Part shown: positions 34,190 through 44,104 of the stretch, in pieces | Position numbering within the stretch: the first letter of the stretch is position 1 | Layout of the letters: every line of letters begins with the position of its first letter | NCBI RefSeq assembly: GCF_008329715.1 | Contig: NZ_VTSR01000006.1 | Coordinates: 558,001-622,000, forward strand | Length of the DNA stretch: 64,000 nt | Source: Gimesia chilikensis | GTDB lineage: Bacteria > Planctomycetota > Planctomycetia > Planctomycetales > Planctomycetaceae | Direction: 5' to 3' | Position numbers and translations under genes: made by a program | The notes under the pieces: generated by a model | What the model was told of the DNA's origin: nothing | What the model saw: the letters and a program-made list of their open reading frames with translations, nothing else | Databases searched by the model: none

Positions 34190-35998
34190 TTAATTTACGC
34201 GAAGATCGAACGGCATGATAGTCAATGTCTTCTCACGTGACAGCAGATTGATCAAATCAAACTTTTTCAACTGCTGTGCCAGCTCCGGAGAGAGCAGATT
34301 CAGCATGCTTGAGAGCTGACTGGATTGACGGCTCTGGGTATCGGCGGTTCCGAACAGTTGTTCGAAGGGGCTGGTCGGGCGTGGGAGAATCAGTTTCTCG
34401 AATTTGTCGCCTTCGGGAATCTTGCCGAGCTTGCGGGCGTATTCGATGGCTTCTTCCAGGGTTCCCAGTTCATCGACCAGACCGATTTTCAGAGCCATCT
34501 CGCCGGTATACACGCGACCGCGGGCGAGTTTCTCGAGCTGGTCGTATTTCATTTTGCGGCCCTCGGCGGCTTTCTCGGTGAACTGCTTATAAACCGCGTG
34601 GAGCAGTTTGGTGACCGCCGCCTTTTCCGATTCGGTGAAGCCGGTCATCGGACTGAAGGTACCGCTGTTCTTACCACGGGAGATCACACTGGTGGTGATG
34701 CCGATCTTGTTATACAGACCTTCGACGGCCAGTTTGCCTCCTACTACGCCGATGGACCCCGTGAGCGTTCCCGGTTCGGCGAAGATCCGTTCGGCTCCCA
34801 TGGAGATGTAATATCCGCCGCTGGCGGCGACATCGCCCATGCTGACGACCAGCGGTTTTCCGGATTCTTCCAGGGCCCGCCACATCAGGTCGCTGGCCAG
34901 GGCACTGCCACCCGGGCTGTCGACGCGAACGACGATGGCTTTGACCTGGTCATCTTTAGCTGCTTTCTCGACGGCCTTGATGAATGTGTCCGAACCGAGC
35001 ACGTTGACGCCGAAGAGGCCTCCCTGTGAGCTGGAACCGGACATGATGGCACCGGTTGCATAGATCACGGCGACGCGAGGTCCGGAACCGATCCGCTGTG
35101 AGGAGTCGATGCCGGCCAACAGGTCCATGAGTTTGATCAGCCCGGCAATCCCGGAGAAGTCGGTGTCGAGGCGTTTCTTGGCATATTTTTTGATGATTTT
35201 GACGTCTTTATTTTTGTCTCCCCCGGTAATCAGCTTGGGCAGCTGATCTTCATAGGCCAGGTGGTCGATTAATCCACGCTCCTTTGCGTCCGCGGCCATG
35301 TAGGGTCCGGCATCGATGGCGGCTTCGACTTTGTTATCGGCCAGACCGCGGTCTTTGGAAATCGTGTCGACGATCTGCCCGTAGTAGTTGTCCAGAATCG
35401 CTTCCATTTCTTCACGGAAGGCGGGACTCATATCGGTGCGGGTATAGGGTTCTGCAGCCGACTTGTATTCACCGACGCGTAACACATCGGGTTTGACATT
35501 CAGCCAGTCGAACAGGTTTTTATAGAAGCTGACTTCCGCCCGCAGGCCGAGCAGAATCAGCGAAGCCGATTCGGGCATCACGATTTCATCGCAGGCGGTG
35601 GCGAGCATGTAATCCTTGGTCATTCCCGATTCAATCCAGGCGTAGACCTTTTTGTCATTCTTGCGGACCTTCTGGATGGCCTGGCGGATTTCATTCAGCT
35701 TGGCCCAACCGACCGATGTCCCTTTGATGTGCAGAATCACCCCGGACAGAGATTTGTCTTCGGAGGCTTTTTCCAGCCGCTGGGTCAATTTGGAGAGTGA
35801 CTCGGTGACATCACCAAACAGTCCCGGCATCTGGGGCCCTTCGGGATAGTCTCCTTTGATGATGATGTGCGCCCAGTTTTCGCGGATGGGCTTCGATTCC
35901 TCTTCCGCGGCGGTGGCCACATTCTGGAACAGACAGAAGCAACATCCCCAGATCAGCAGGAGGGCAAACCAGCGTTTGTTTGGAAAAGTGGATGACAT
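34190..35998 (-). CDS. sppA: Signal peptide peptidase SppA, 67K type
   Basis: 602 residues from ATG 35998, preferred over 36046 because GGAG lies 10 bases upstream and an N-terminal membrane segment follows. Two S49 (ClpP-fold) domains: the first holds the general base Lys179 (VGEYKSAAEPYTR), the second the nucleophile Ser393 (DVAASGGYYI) and GSIGVVGGK. Length matches the double-domain Escherichia coli type. It degrades cleaved signal peptides in the membrane. The C-terminal 50 residues (SRQSSQLSSMLNLLSPEL) are family-typical in length only. Confidence 0.92.
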   Translation of the reverse strand: MSSTFPNKRWFALLLIWGCCFCLFQNVATAAEEESKPIRENWAHIIIKGDYPEGPQMPGLFGDVTESLSKLTQRLEKASEDKSLSGVILHIKGTSVGWAKLNEIRQAIQKVRKNDKKVYAWIESGMTKDYMLATACDEIVMPESASLILLGLRAEVSFYKNLFDWLNVKPDVLRVGEYKSAAEPYTRTDMSPAFREEMEAILDNYYGQIVDTISKDRGLADNKVEAAIDAGPYMAADAKERGLIDHLAYEDQLPKLITGGDKNKDVKIIKKYAKKRLDTDFSGIAGLIKLMDLLAGIDSSQRIGSGPRVAVIYATGAIMSGSSSQGGLFGVNVLGSDTFIKAVEKAAKDDQVKAIVVRVDSPGGSALASDLMWRALEESGKPLVVSMGDVAASGGYYISMGAERIFAEPGTLTGSIGVVGGKLAVEGLYNKIGITTSVISRGKNSGTFSPMTGFTESEKAAVTKLLHAVYKQFTEKAAEGRKMKYDQLEKLARGRVYTGEMALKIGLVDELGTLEEAIEYARKLGKIPEGDKFEKLILPRPTSPFEQLFGTADTQSRQSSQLSSMLNLLSPELAQQLKKFDLINLLSREKTLTIMPFDLRVN

Positions 35999-36315
35999 CA
36001 GAAATCTCCAATAGAGGGACGCATGTATTGTCTGTTGAACAGGCATGAGCAGCCGGGAGACCGGATACGCCTCACAAACATCAAAATCGTATTAATGACT
36101 ATAAGCAGTCTAAGTCGAACAACGTACCACGGTCAAGAAAGAGTTGACTGATGCTCCCGTTATATGAGCTGAATCCGGTCTGGTTGTGAATTTTCGGGCA
36201 GGAAAAACTAAAAAGTGTTGTCAGCGGATGGCGCTTTTGTCACACTAAGATCTGTGAATGGCATGGTTCTCTGCCAGACCCGCTCCGATTCCTTAACAAC
36301 TCTGGTTTACCCGCA
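35999..36315. other. Divergent intergenic region upstream of sppA
   Basis: 317 bp between sppA (leftward) and a secreted-protein gene (rightward). No RNA gene, repeat or strong promoter pair was recognised; a TTGACT near 36143 has no -10 at the right distance. Confidence 0.4.
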
Positions 36316-37128
36316 ATGATGTCTGTCCGAACATTTCTGCTCTCTGTCATCTGTGTTCTTGCTTTTTCCAGTGCGCTGCCTGCACAGGGACTTATCTGGG
36401 AACTGCCTCCCGATGGCTCCTGGGTTCGCTTTGAAGGCACTTATGAAAAAGAGATGCCGGGTCCTCAATCGAACGACCTGAATGTCAAACTGCAGTGGAC
36501 GCGGCACCTGGTAATCAGTTCCGTGGGTTCGGAGATGGCCGAGTTCGCAGGCGAACAGACGGCCTGCCGCTGGCTGGAATTCAAAACCACCACCGGCAAA
36601 GCAACCGAGTCCGGCATCGCTCCTGGCGTATCGGGTCCGCGGATCTACAAAGTGCTGGTTCCCGAAAAAGCGATCAATGGCGAGCTTGTCGATCAGAGCA
36701 AGATTCCGGTCACGTTCCTGCCGATCGTTAAAGGATACCGCAAAGTCGGAGATCGGGCCGTCGAACCGTTGAAAACCAACGTGCTGCGGTTCTACCCTAT
36801 GATCACCATGCTGGAACATTACACCCAGTGGGATTCGGTCGGCGAACCGGCGATGGTTGATATTCCGACCGGCGCTGTCACCGCCCAGGCTTACAAAGGG
36901 ACCTTCAGCAGCGAAAGCACGACGACGCGTTCCAAAAACGAAGGCACGATCTGGCGGACGAAACAGATTCCCTTCGGCGTCGCCAAGTGGACTGTGGATA
37001 TCACCCGCGATACCAAGGGGGGCACGCAGCCCCGCTCTGAATTCAAGATGACGTCCCGCATCCATGTCGAGATGTCGGCCCACGAAGTCGGACAGAACGC
37101 CGAAACCGAGCTGCCCGCCTCGCGCTAA
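36316..37128 (+). CDS. Secreted protein of unknown function
   Basis: 270 residues beginning with two adjacent ATG codons (36316, 36319). A signal peptide ends around LPAQG. The mature part is beta-rich with conserved-looking aromatic residues (GLIWELPPDGSWVRFEGTY, LVISSVGSEMAEFAGEQTACRWLEF, MITMLEHYTQWDSV). No motif is recognised. It stands alone, with an aminotransferase gene about 300 bp downstream. Confidence 0.65.
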   Translation: MMSVRTFLLSVICVLAFSSALPAQGLIWELPPDGSWVRFEGTYEKEMPGPQSNDLNVKLQWTRHLVISSVGSEMAEFAGEQTACRWLEFKTTTGKATESGIAPGVSGPRIYKVLVPEKAINGELVDQSKIPVTFLPIVKGYRKVGDRAVEPLKTNVLRFYPMITMLEHYTQWDSVGEPAMVDIPTGAVTAQAYKGTFSSESTTTRSKNEGTIWRTKQIPFGVAKWTVDITRDTKGGTQPRSEFKMTSRIHVEMSAHEVGQNAETELPASR

Positions 37129-37424
37129 GGGTTATCCAGACCTGTTTATCGGAAAAACGACACTACCGGTATCTTTGTTCCCGCCTGTCGGCAGTTCGTT
37201 CCATCCGGGGCTCGAAATCGCTTTCCCTGCGGCTCTGCGGCCTGAGATTCCCGTTCGTTTTGCAAACAGGGGCACCCGAGACTTGACGCTTTCCCCGTGG
37301 GTGAAAAGAATCAGGTGTTTACGAACTTTTTCGTTTCCCCGGTGTCGTGTGTGGGGAAAATTGAGATCTGACAGTGTATTCAGATCCACCAACTTTGATG
37401 TATTCAGATAAGAAGATCGCTATT

Positions 37425-38624
37425 ATGCCGATGGAGCTCTCCTCAACCGTTCAGAAACTGAAACCATCCGCCACGATTGCCGCTGCTGCGAAGGCCAAGG
37501 AACTGAAAAGCACCGGGGTCAAGGTTTATGAGTTCACCCTGGGAGAGCCGGACTTCAACACCCCGGCCCACATTTGTGATGCTGCCAAAGCAGCCATGGA
37601 CGCCGGCCAGACTCACTACACCCCGGCCGCGGGAACTCTGGAAGTCAAACAGGCGATCTGCGATGCCTACCAGCGGGATTATGGCTTGAGCTTTCAGCCG
37701 AGCCAGGTTGTGGTCTCCAACGGTGCCAAACACTCGATTCACAATGTGCTGACTGCCTTGTGTGGTCCCGGCGATGAAGTGATCATCCCCACGCCTTACT
37801 GGGTGAGTTACAGCGCACTGGTCGAACTGACGGGCGCGACTCCCGTGATGGTCGAAACCAGTGAAGAGAGTGGTTTCTGCATGAGTGCAGAACAGTTCGC
37901 TGCGGCGATCACTCCCAAAACCAAGCTGATGATGCTCAACAACCCCTGCAACCCGACCGGTGCCGCTTACCCGGTCGAGACTCTGGAAGCGCTGGCCAAA
38001 GTGGCTGTCGAAAAAGATGTCGCGGTGATGTCTGACGAGATCTACGAAAAACTGATCTACGAAGGATCGGAATTCCGCAGCTTTGCGTCCTTCGGTCCCG
38101 AAGTCGCAGCACGGACGATTATCGTCAGTGGTGTAAGTAAAGCTTACGCGATGACCGGCTGGCGTATTGGCTGGGCAATCGCTCCGGTGGAAGTCTCCGC
38201 TGCGATGACCAAACTGCAGAGCCAGGAAACATCCAACCCGTGCAGTATCAGCCAGGCGGCGACGATTGCCGCGCTGGTGGGAACCCAGGACAGCGTGGAA
38301 GAGATGCTGGCTGCGTTCAAAGAACGTCGCGCTTACGTACTGGAACGGCTGCACAAGTTCCCGGACATCAGCTTCGCTGAACCTGGTGGTGCATTCTATG
38401 CGTTCTTCAACGTAAGTGCCCACTTCAACAAGCCGCTGGGCGGAGGCAAGGTCGTGAAAGACTCGACCGAGTTCTGTACGGCGCTGCTGGAAGAAGCCCA
38501 TGTGGCACTGGTCACCGGCGATGCTTTTGGTGCTCCCGGTTACGTGCGTCTGTCTTTCGCGACCGACATGCAGACCATTGAAGAAGGGCTGAACCGAATC
38601 GAGCAGTTCCTCTCGCCGGCTTAA
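37425..38624 (+). CDS. Class I/II PLP-dependent aminotransferase, aspartate/prephenate type
   Basis: 399 residues from ATG 37425; in-frame upstream starts at 37374 and 37398 exist. The fold-type I motifs are GEPDFNTP, NNPCNPTGAAYP, SDEIYEKLIY and SGVSKAYAMTGWRIGWA with the PLP lysine Lys239. The sequence pattern fits the I-beta/gamma aspartate or aspartate/prephenate aminotransferases of bacteria. It probably makes aspartate (or arogenate); exact specificity not settled. A bidirectional terminator follows 20 bp after the stop. Confidence 0.92.
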   Translation: MPMELSSTVQKLKPSATIAAAAKAKELKSTGVKVYEFTLGEPDFNTPAHICDAAKAAMDAGQTHYTPAAGTLEVKQAICDAYQRDYGLSFQPSQVVVSNGAKHSIHNVLTALCGPGDEVIIPTPYWVSYSALVELTGATPVMVETSEESGFCMSAEQFAAAITPKTKLMMLNNPCNPTGAAYPVETLEALAKVAVEKDVAVMSDEIYEKLIYEGSEFRSFASFGPEVAARTIIVSGVSKAYAMTGWRIGWAIAPVEVSAAMTKLQSQETSNPCSISQAATIAALVGTQDSVEEMLAAFKERRAYVLERLHKFPDISFAEPGGAFYAFFNVSAHFNKPLGGGKVVKDSTEFCTALLEEAHVALVTGDAFGAPGYVRLSFATDMQTIEEGLNRIEQFLSPA

Positions 38625-38643
38625 GCGTTTTCAATTGACACAT

Positions 38644-38687
38644 AAAAAAACACCATCCCGAATTGCTTCAGGATGGTGTTTTTGTTT
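38644..38687. terminator. Bidirectional rho-independent terminator
   Basis: A-run, ACACCATCC (38650-38658), 12-base loop, GGATGGTGT (38671-38679), T-run. It lies between the converging aminotransferase and beta-helix genes and has U-tracts in both directions. Confidence 0.9.
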
Positions 38688-38722
38688 TTAACAGGTGCTG
38701 TTGTCAGCACATGCTGTTGATC

Positions 38723-41700
38723 TTAGTACTGACCCCAACCGAAGGGCAGTTCGCCGACAATGTTGCCTGGCAGAAGCACTCCGTTGGCGTCCCCTGTGGT
38801 AGTGTAGGGGTTGCCGTCCATGATGAAGATACCACCAAGGTCTCCCGCGCTGTCGAGACGGAAGGTACTGGCTCCGGTACCGGAGTAGAAGAAGTTACCA
38901 GCACCTGGATCAATCAGGTTCGGAATACGGGCAGCCTGACGTTGAGCGTTACGACGACGAGTGGTCGAGGTGAACGGCCCATCGAATGGCACACTGTTTG
39001 TATTCAGACGAGATTTGAAGGTATCAGCATTGTCGTAGAAGGCACCAGTATTATTCACATCAGATGAGATAATGGTGTTGTTGTCCCACAACAGGTCCAG
39101 ACGAGCGAGGGCGTCAGTCTGGAAGGTAGTGATGGCCGTCGGATCGGTCGTCGCCCCCCAGGTACCAGCGGTCGCAGCTGGATCGACAGTTGAAGTGAAC
39201 GACTGGAAGAAGATGTCGTCACCCAGGTTCCCTGTTAATGTCGAGTTGGTTACCGACATGATCACACCGGAAGTCACGAAGTTACCCGAGCCATCGCTGG
39301 CAAACCCACCAGGATTGTTGATATTTCCGCCTCCAGTAAAGGACCGGGTTGTACCGACGCGAACGACCAGACCTGTAGCCCCGAATCCGCTCAATCGACC
39401 GTTGTTGATAATCTGGTTATTATCCATGTCCATTCTCAGATAGACATCCTGAAACAGACTTCCGTCTGATGCCAGAGCCGTTGTTGCGGGGTCTGTCTGA
39501 TTCTGTGTGAGCGAAGCCGTGTAGACCACATACACACCTTCCAGATCGTTTTCATTCACGATGTTGTTGTTAAACGCGATGTCGACAGAAGAAGCAGAGC
39601 CACCTAAACCGGGTCGGGCCAGAACATCGAAGCCACGACCGCCGTTGAAGTCGATTACGTTGCCATCAATATTCAGATCATAGGAACCAGACAGTACATT
39701 CATGAATTCGATACCGTCTCCACCGTTCATGGTAATATCGTTATTGGTGATGGTCATGTTGTTATAACCAGGCAGATCCATATCGATACCGATGGCTGCG
39801 TTCTGGGCAATGTAGTTTCTGGCAATCGTAACGGTACCAGCTCCAGTGATACCCAGACCGTCAACCCCGTTATTGATAATCACGTTACCCAGTGAAGAGT
39901 CAACTGAGTCACCGATAACTAGCCCGTTGGAAGCGGCTGCCAGCTGAATACCATCGCCGGTGTTGCCTTCGATATAGTTACGGGTCCAATTACCGCGGAT
40001 ATCGCGGGCATCTCCAGGAGCACCGACTAATTCAGTGGTTCGGATACCATTTGTTCCGTTTGCGGTAATCGTATTGCTATCAATATCGGCATAGATTGTC
40101 GCATCAGCTTCGACACGCATATCAATACCATTCAAAGTATTCGCGGTAATCAGGTTGTTGTTGATCGTGTAAGTATCATTTTGTTCTGCCCCTGCAGCGG
40201 TCAGGCTGATACCGTCCAGGGTGTTCCCGGTAAAGGTGTTGTACAGAACAGAGAAGTTATTAACCACACCGTTACCGGTTCGAGTGACTTCTAAACCACT
40301 GCCCCCGTTATTGGTGAAGGTGTTTCCAAATTCTTCGGTACCTGTACCGACCAGGACGTTATTGATCTCGGCGAAGTCGGCACCATTATTGCCCGTTACG
40401 CTGAAGAACAGACCGGAGGCAGCGTTGTTCTGGAATGTCGAACGCTGGATAGTACCGGTATAGGTAGCTGTATCCCGCAGAATAAATCCGACCCCTTGAC
40501 CGCTGAAGTCAGCACTCAAAGCGGTATCTGTTGCCGTGTTAAAGTCGTGCTGATCAATGTCGACCTGGTTTGTCGTGTTGCCTTCCATGACGAAGCCGAT
40601 ATGGGCATCGCCGTTATCCTGGAAGGTATTGATTTCCGAGTTGTCGACTGAAGCCAGGTTACCAAAGGTCAGCGTTACACCACCGGGTGCAGGAACAGTG
40701 GTTGTGCCTGCGACAGTACCGCCGACACCGAATCCAGCCCCGGCACGACCGATGAAGGTGTTACGGGTGATGGTGGCTGTGGTGCGAACATCGCTGGTAT
40801 CAAACAGGATCCCTGAGGTTCCAGAAGTCGTACGGTTGAAGTTGTTGGAATCGATGCTGCCCAGGGTATTGGTGGCAGTTGTTGCTGCCCCCAGATCACT
40901 GCCCCCTAAGAACAGACCCGCTTCGGTATTGTCACTGAAATCGTTCTCGGAAATCAGGGCCGTGGTGAAGGTACCACCGTCGTTATTCGTAATACTCATC
41001 CCGTTACCGGTGTTGCCTGAGAAGGTGTTATTACCGATGGACGGTGATCCGTAGCCGGTGAGGTCAATCGAACCACTGTTGAGTGTGATTGCCAGGCCGT
41101 CTGCTGTGTTACTGGTCGCGGTATTGTTAATAATACTACCGGTAATTGCACCACCGTTGGCGGTATTCAGACTGATACCATGCTGGCCGTTGCTGTTAAA
41201 GATGTTCGGTGACACATTGATGTTACCGATATTCAGGTTGATGGTGGAACCTGCACCGTCAGCCGTCGCCACAAAACCATCGGTGGTGTTGTTGCTGGCG
41301 TTGATGTTGGTCATCCCCAGGTTCAGAACCCCGTCCCCGTTCACATCTTCACCCGGATCGAGAGTTCCGTTCTGGTTCAAATCTTCTGAGAGAGCGGAGA
41401 TCACACCGCCGGCAGTTGCATCGAACGCGATACCGATCCCCGTGTTATTGGTCGCTGTGATGGTATCGAAGCTGCGGAAGGTGATTGTACCGCCGTTCGA
41501 GTTGACATGCAGACCGGTATTAGGATTGATATTGTTGTTGAAGGTATTGTTCGAGAAATCAGTATCGATGTTACCACCATTCTCAGTGATGATCATCCCG
41601 GTACCATTGCTGTTGGATGTATTCCCGGTAATACCCAGGGTCGTCACACCGTCAGCTGCCGTTCCTACACCGTCGATAGTACTGCCGGCATTGGCAATGA

Positions 41701-43561
41701 TTTCGAAACCGGTTCCCGTGCCTGGAGGTACGACACCCAGGTTGTTGGTTGTCGTGTTATCCTTGAAGGAGAGTTCCAGAGTTCCTGCATTCTGGTTGAT
41801 GAGAGCTCCATGGAAGGAGTTAGCCCCATCACCCGAGAAGGTGTTGGTAGAAACAATACCGATGCCATCAGCCGTGTTGGTGACATTCACACCACGGTTG
41901 TAAAGGACAAACGAGTTGTTGTTGATATTGAACCCGCGTGTGCCTGCGGAGTAAATGCCATCGTTGTAAGGCAGTGCACCACCGGCACGAGTACCGCTGA
42001 TGTTGAAGCCGGACACTTCCCAGGCTCCGCCCTGTCCGACGACCACAGCACCAGCTGCACCACCGGCTCCGGCAGTGTTGGTCAGAGTCGGACGACTGGC
42101 AGCCGGGTTGTAACCAGGCAGGTTCAGTGTGCTGACCGAACCATCGTTGAAGACGTTAATGGTGTGCTGGACTGCTTCACTCAACAACCGCTGACCGGTT
42201 ACACCTACGCCTTTATCCAGCAGGGTGATCTGCCCATCGAGGTTGAGCTCGTTACCATCCTGTACGAAGATGATGTCTGTATCAGCCGTTGGTGGAGAAG
42301 CGTTGTAGGCAGCCACAGAACCGAAGGGGGTTTCATAGGTACCATTTCCGGCGGCACCGTAGTCCGGATCGATGTGCTGTACGATGTAAGGCATATTGTC
42401 ATCCGGATTGATCGCCATTTCGCTGTTGATGGTCTCTTTGACGTGAGCCACAACGCGGTAGTTACGATTCATAGGCTGGTACATACGCTGCTGGAGAGTC
42501 TTGGGACGCATCCACTTGTTCGAACGACCATCGGGGATTGTCAGAATGACATTCATCCAGGCATTGGAACCGAAGACTGAGTCTTTGGCGTAACTGACGC
42601 TCATCTGCCACCAGTCATTGATATTGGCTTCCGCCCGGAACTTGGCACCGGAGGCGCTCTTATCGTGGTCTGAGTTGTAGTAGTAACCGCCGACAAAACC
42701 GTCGATGCCGTACTTACCGAGAACCGGCAGCGGACCACCGATTTCAGCATCAACACCACCATAAGATGATTCAGACCGACGCGTGCGGTTCAGGAAGATA
42801 TAGTTCGACTGGAAGTAGCCGCCACCGTTCAGGTTGTTCGAAATGACAACTTCATTATTATTGATCGGGAAGTATCCGTTGACCCGTCCGGTCAGGTATT
42901 GACCGATGACTTCACCACTGACACCAATCTGATGGTAATCCTGATAGTGGCCGTCATCGTAGTCGTACCAGCCTGCGAGGGTGAAGATCTTATCGAGATT
43001 TTCGCTATAGGCACGCCATCCGGCACCGAGGTTCACACCGCCGGCTCCCTGGTCGGTAACCATGGCCCGGACATCCAGGAACAGCATGCTCTGTTCGGGG
43101 CGAATCGTGAAAGGAATCAACATGCCGAGGTTGGAGTAACCGTCGTCGTATCCAATCCCGCCGCCGATGCCTTTGTCGAGGCGGAAGATCGGATGAAATT
43201 CATCGACGGGCATCGGCTGGTAACCGGCGCCGGTGTCAACGAATTCATTGACTTCCATCGTGCGGGGATCAGGATAGCGATAAGGAATGTATCCTTGTGG
43301 CACATCCTTGTAGCTGACATCCTTCATGGATGAAAAGCCGGGGACATCATTTCGTTGAACCTGGTTCGCAGGAGTGAAATCATGCCGGAATCCTCCGGAC
43401 GAGACACTCCCCACAATGGCGGAACCTGCTGGCTCTCCAATCGTGGTCCGTCCCTCAGTTTGATCACTACCATTCTCATCAGGTGCTGCTGCTGATACCA
43501 AAGCCAGTATATACTGAGAGGCTAATAAGAAGCAGGCCAGGCTGACACGTAATTTGTTCAT
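38723..43561 (-). CDS. Inverse-autotransporter-like outer-membrane protein with giant beta-helix passenger
   Basis: 1,612 residues from ATG 43561 (GGAG 8 bases upstream), preferred to 43600. A signal peptide ends LVSAAAP. Residues about 130-380 have alternating aromatic beta-strands of the intimin-type inverse autotransporter barrel (GIGYDDGYSNLGMLIPF, VNLGAGWRAYSENLDKIFTLAGWYDYDD, GGYYYNSDHDKSASGAKFRAE). From about 430 to 1570 a parallel beta-helix follows, with dozens of NNxxxxNxxxG-type turns (SNSNGTGMIITENGG, ITANTLNGIDMRVEAD). An EF-hand-like calcium site (DLNQNGTLDPGEDVNGDG) lies near residue 735. Expected role: surface display of an adhesin or carbohydrate-active passenger. No dedicated catalytic motif is seen. 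Confidence 0.85.
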   Translation of the reverse strand: MNKLRVSLACFLLASQYILALVSAAAPDENGSDQTEGRTTIGEPAGSAIVGSVSSGGFRHDFTPANQVQRNDVPGFSSMKDVSYKDVPQGYIPYRYPDPRTMEVNEFVDTGAGYQPMPVDEFHPIFRLDKGIGGGIGYDDGYSNLGMLIPFTIRPEQSMLFLDVRAMVTDQGAGGVNLGAGWRAYSENLDKIFTLAGWYDYDDGHYQDYHQIGVSGEVIGQYLTGRVNGYFPINNNEVVISNNLNGGGYFQSNYIFLNRTRRSESSYGGVDAEIGGPLPVLGKYGIDGFVGGYYYNSDHDKSASGAKFRAEANINDWWQMSVSYAKDSVFGSNAWMNVILTIPDGRSNKWMRPKTLQQRMYQPMNRNYRVVAHVKETINSEMAINPDDNMPYIVQHIDPDYGAAGNGTYETPFGSVAAYNASPPTADTDIIFVQDGNELNLDGQITLLDKGVGVTGQRLLSEAVQHTINVFNDGSVSTLNLPGYNPAASRPTLTNTAGAGGAAGAVVVGQGGAWEVSGFNISGTRAGGALPYNDGIYSAGTRGFNINNNSFVLYNRGVNVTNTADGIGIVSTNTFSGDGANSFHGALINQNAGTLELSFKDNTTTNNLGVVPPGTGTGFEIIANAGSTIDGVGTAADGVTTLGITGNTSNSNGTGMIITENGGNIDTDFSNNTFNNNINPNTGLHVNSNGGTITFRSFDTITATNNTGIGIAFDATAGGVISALSEDLNQNGTLDPGEDVNGDGVLNLGMTNINASNNTTDGFVATADGAGSTINLNIGNINVSPNIFNSNGQHGISLNTANGGAITGSIINNTATSNTADGLAITLNSGSIDLTGYGSPSIGNNTFSGNTGNGMSITNNDGGTFTTALISENDFSDNTEAGLFLGGSDLGAATTATNTLGSIDSNNFNRTTSGTSGILFDTSDVRTTATITRNTFIGRAGAGFGVGGTVAGTTTVPAPGGVTLTFGNLASVDNSEINTFQDNGDAHIGFVMEGNTTNQVDIDQHDFNTATDTALSADFSGQGVGFILRDTATYTGTIQRSTFQNNAASGLFFSVTGNNGADFAEINNVLVGTGTEEFGNTFTNNGGSGLEVTRTGNGVVNNFSVLYNTFTGNTLDGISLTAAGAEQNDTYTINNNLITANTLNGIDMRVEADATIYADIDSNTITANGTNGIRTTELVGAPGDARDIRGNWTRNYIEGNTGDGIQLAAASNGLVIGDSVDSSLGNVIINNGVDGLGITGAGTVTIARNYIAQNAAIGIDMDLPGYNNMTITNNDITMNGGDGIEFMNVLSGSYDLNIDGNVIDFNGGRGFDVLARPGLGGSASSVDIAFNNNIVNENDLEGVYVVYTASLTQNQTDPATTALASDGSLFQDVYLRMDMDNNQIINNGRLSGFGATGLVVRVGTTRSFTGGGNINNPGGFASDGSGNFVTSGVIMSVTNSTLTGNLGDDIFFQSFTSTVDPAATAGTWGATTDPTAITTFQTDALARLDLLWDNNTIISSDVNNTGAFYDNADTFKSRLNTNSVPFDGPFTSTTRRRNAQRQAARIPNLIDPGAGNFFYSGTGASTFRLDSAGDLGGIFIMDGNPYTTTGDANGVLLPGNIVGELPFGWGQY

Positions 43562-44104
43562 CGAATGCTCCAACGTCGATGTGTAACTCGTCTCTGACAA
43601 TTTCAGACGATCAACTCCGTTCCTCTGAGATCTCCCCGATTCTGGAATCAGGAGCTTCTTGCCCCCCTTTCAGAACCCGGTCAATCCGAACGGTCAGGCG
43701 AGACCTGATACCGTTCTCCCCCTCGGCCCCGGTCGGATGTCAAACTGTTCCGATTATCCGGGTACAAGCGGTTATTCTGATCTTTCGGAATAATCACGTT
43801 GTTAAGTTGAGACGAAATATGCTAATCGTAGGGGTGGTCCGAAATGCGGTGAGATCAACGACCTCGCGGGGAAGTGTCAATTAAGACGTAAGTGATTAAA
43901 TATATAAAACTTACTGCACGTGATGCGTGTTAATAACAACAGGCATTTCTGGAGACGGCGATTCCAAAATTAATAGAAATAATTTTGGTGATTTACAGGG
44001 AAATCCGACGCGAGAATGTAAACACACGCACAGGTCCTGTGAAGAACGCGTCTGAAAGAGAGACAGTTGTGCCAGATTGGGTAAGCACAGTGGTTTGCGT
44101 CAAA
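43562..44104. other. Gene-free stretch upstream of the beta-helix gene
   Basis: 543 bp on the minus side between a TPR gene and the beta-helix gene. It includes an AT-rich perfect inverted repeat, CCAAAATTA/TAATTTTGG with a 7-base loop (43964-43988), without a T-run. A TTGACA on the minus strand near 43747 has no matching -10. Nothing else is recognised. Confidence 0.45.

Noticed and set aside
37443-38501. 352-codon frame antisense to the aminotransferase gene
   Set aside because: The sense strand encodes a full set of PLP-enzyme motifs; the antisense product has no recognisable feature.
41058-41903. 281-codon frame antisense to the inverse-autotransporter-like gene
   Set aside because: Low-complexity Pro/Leu/Val product caused by the repeated Asn/Gly/Thr codons of the sense strand.
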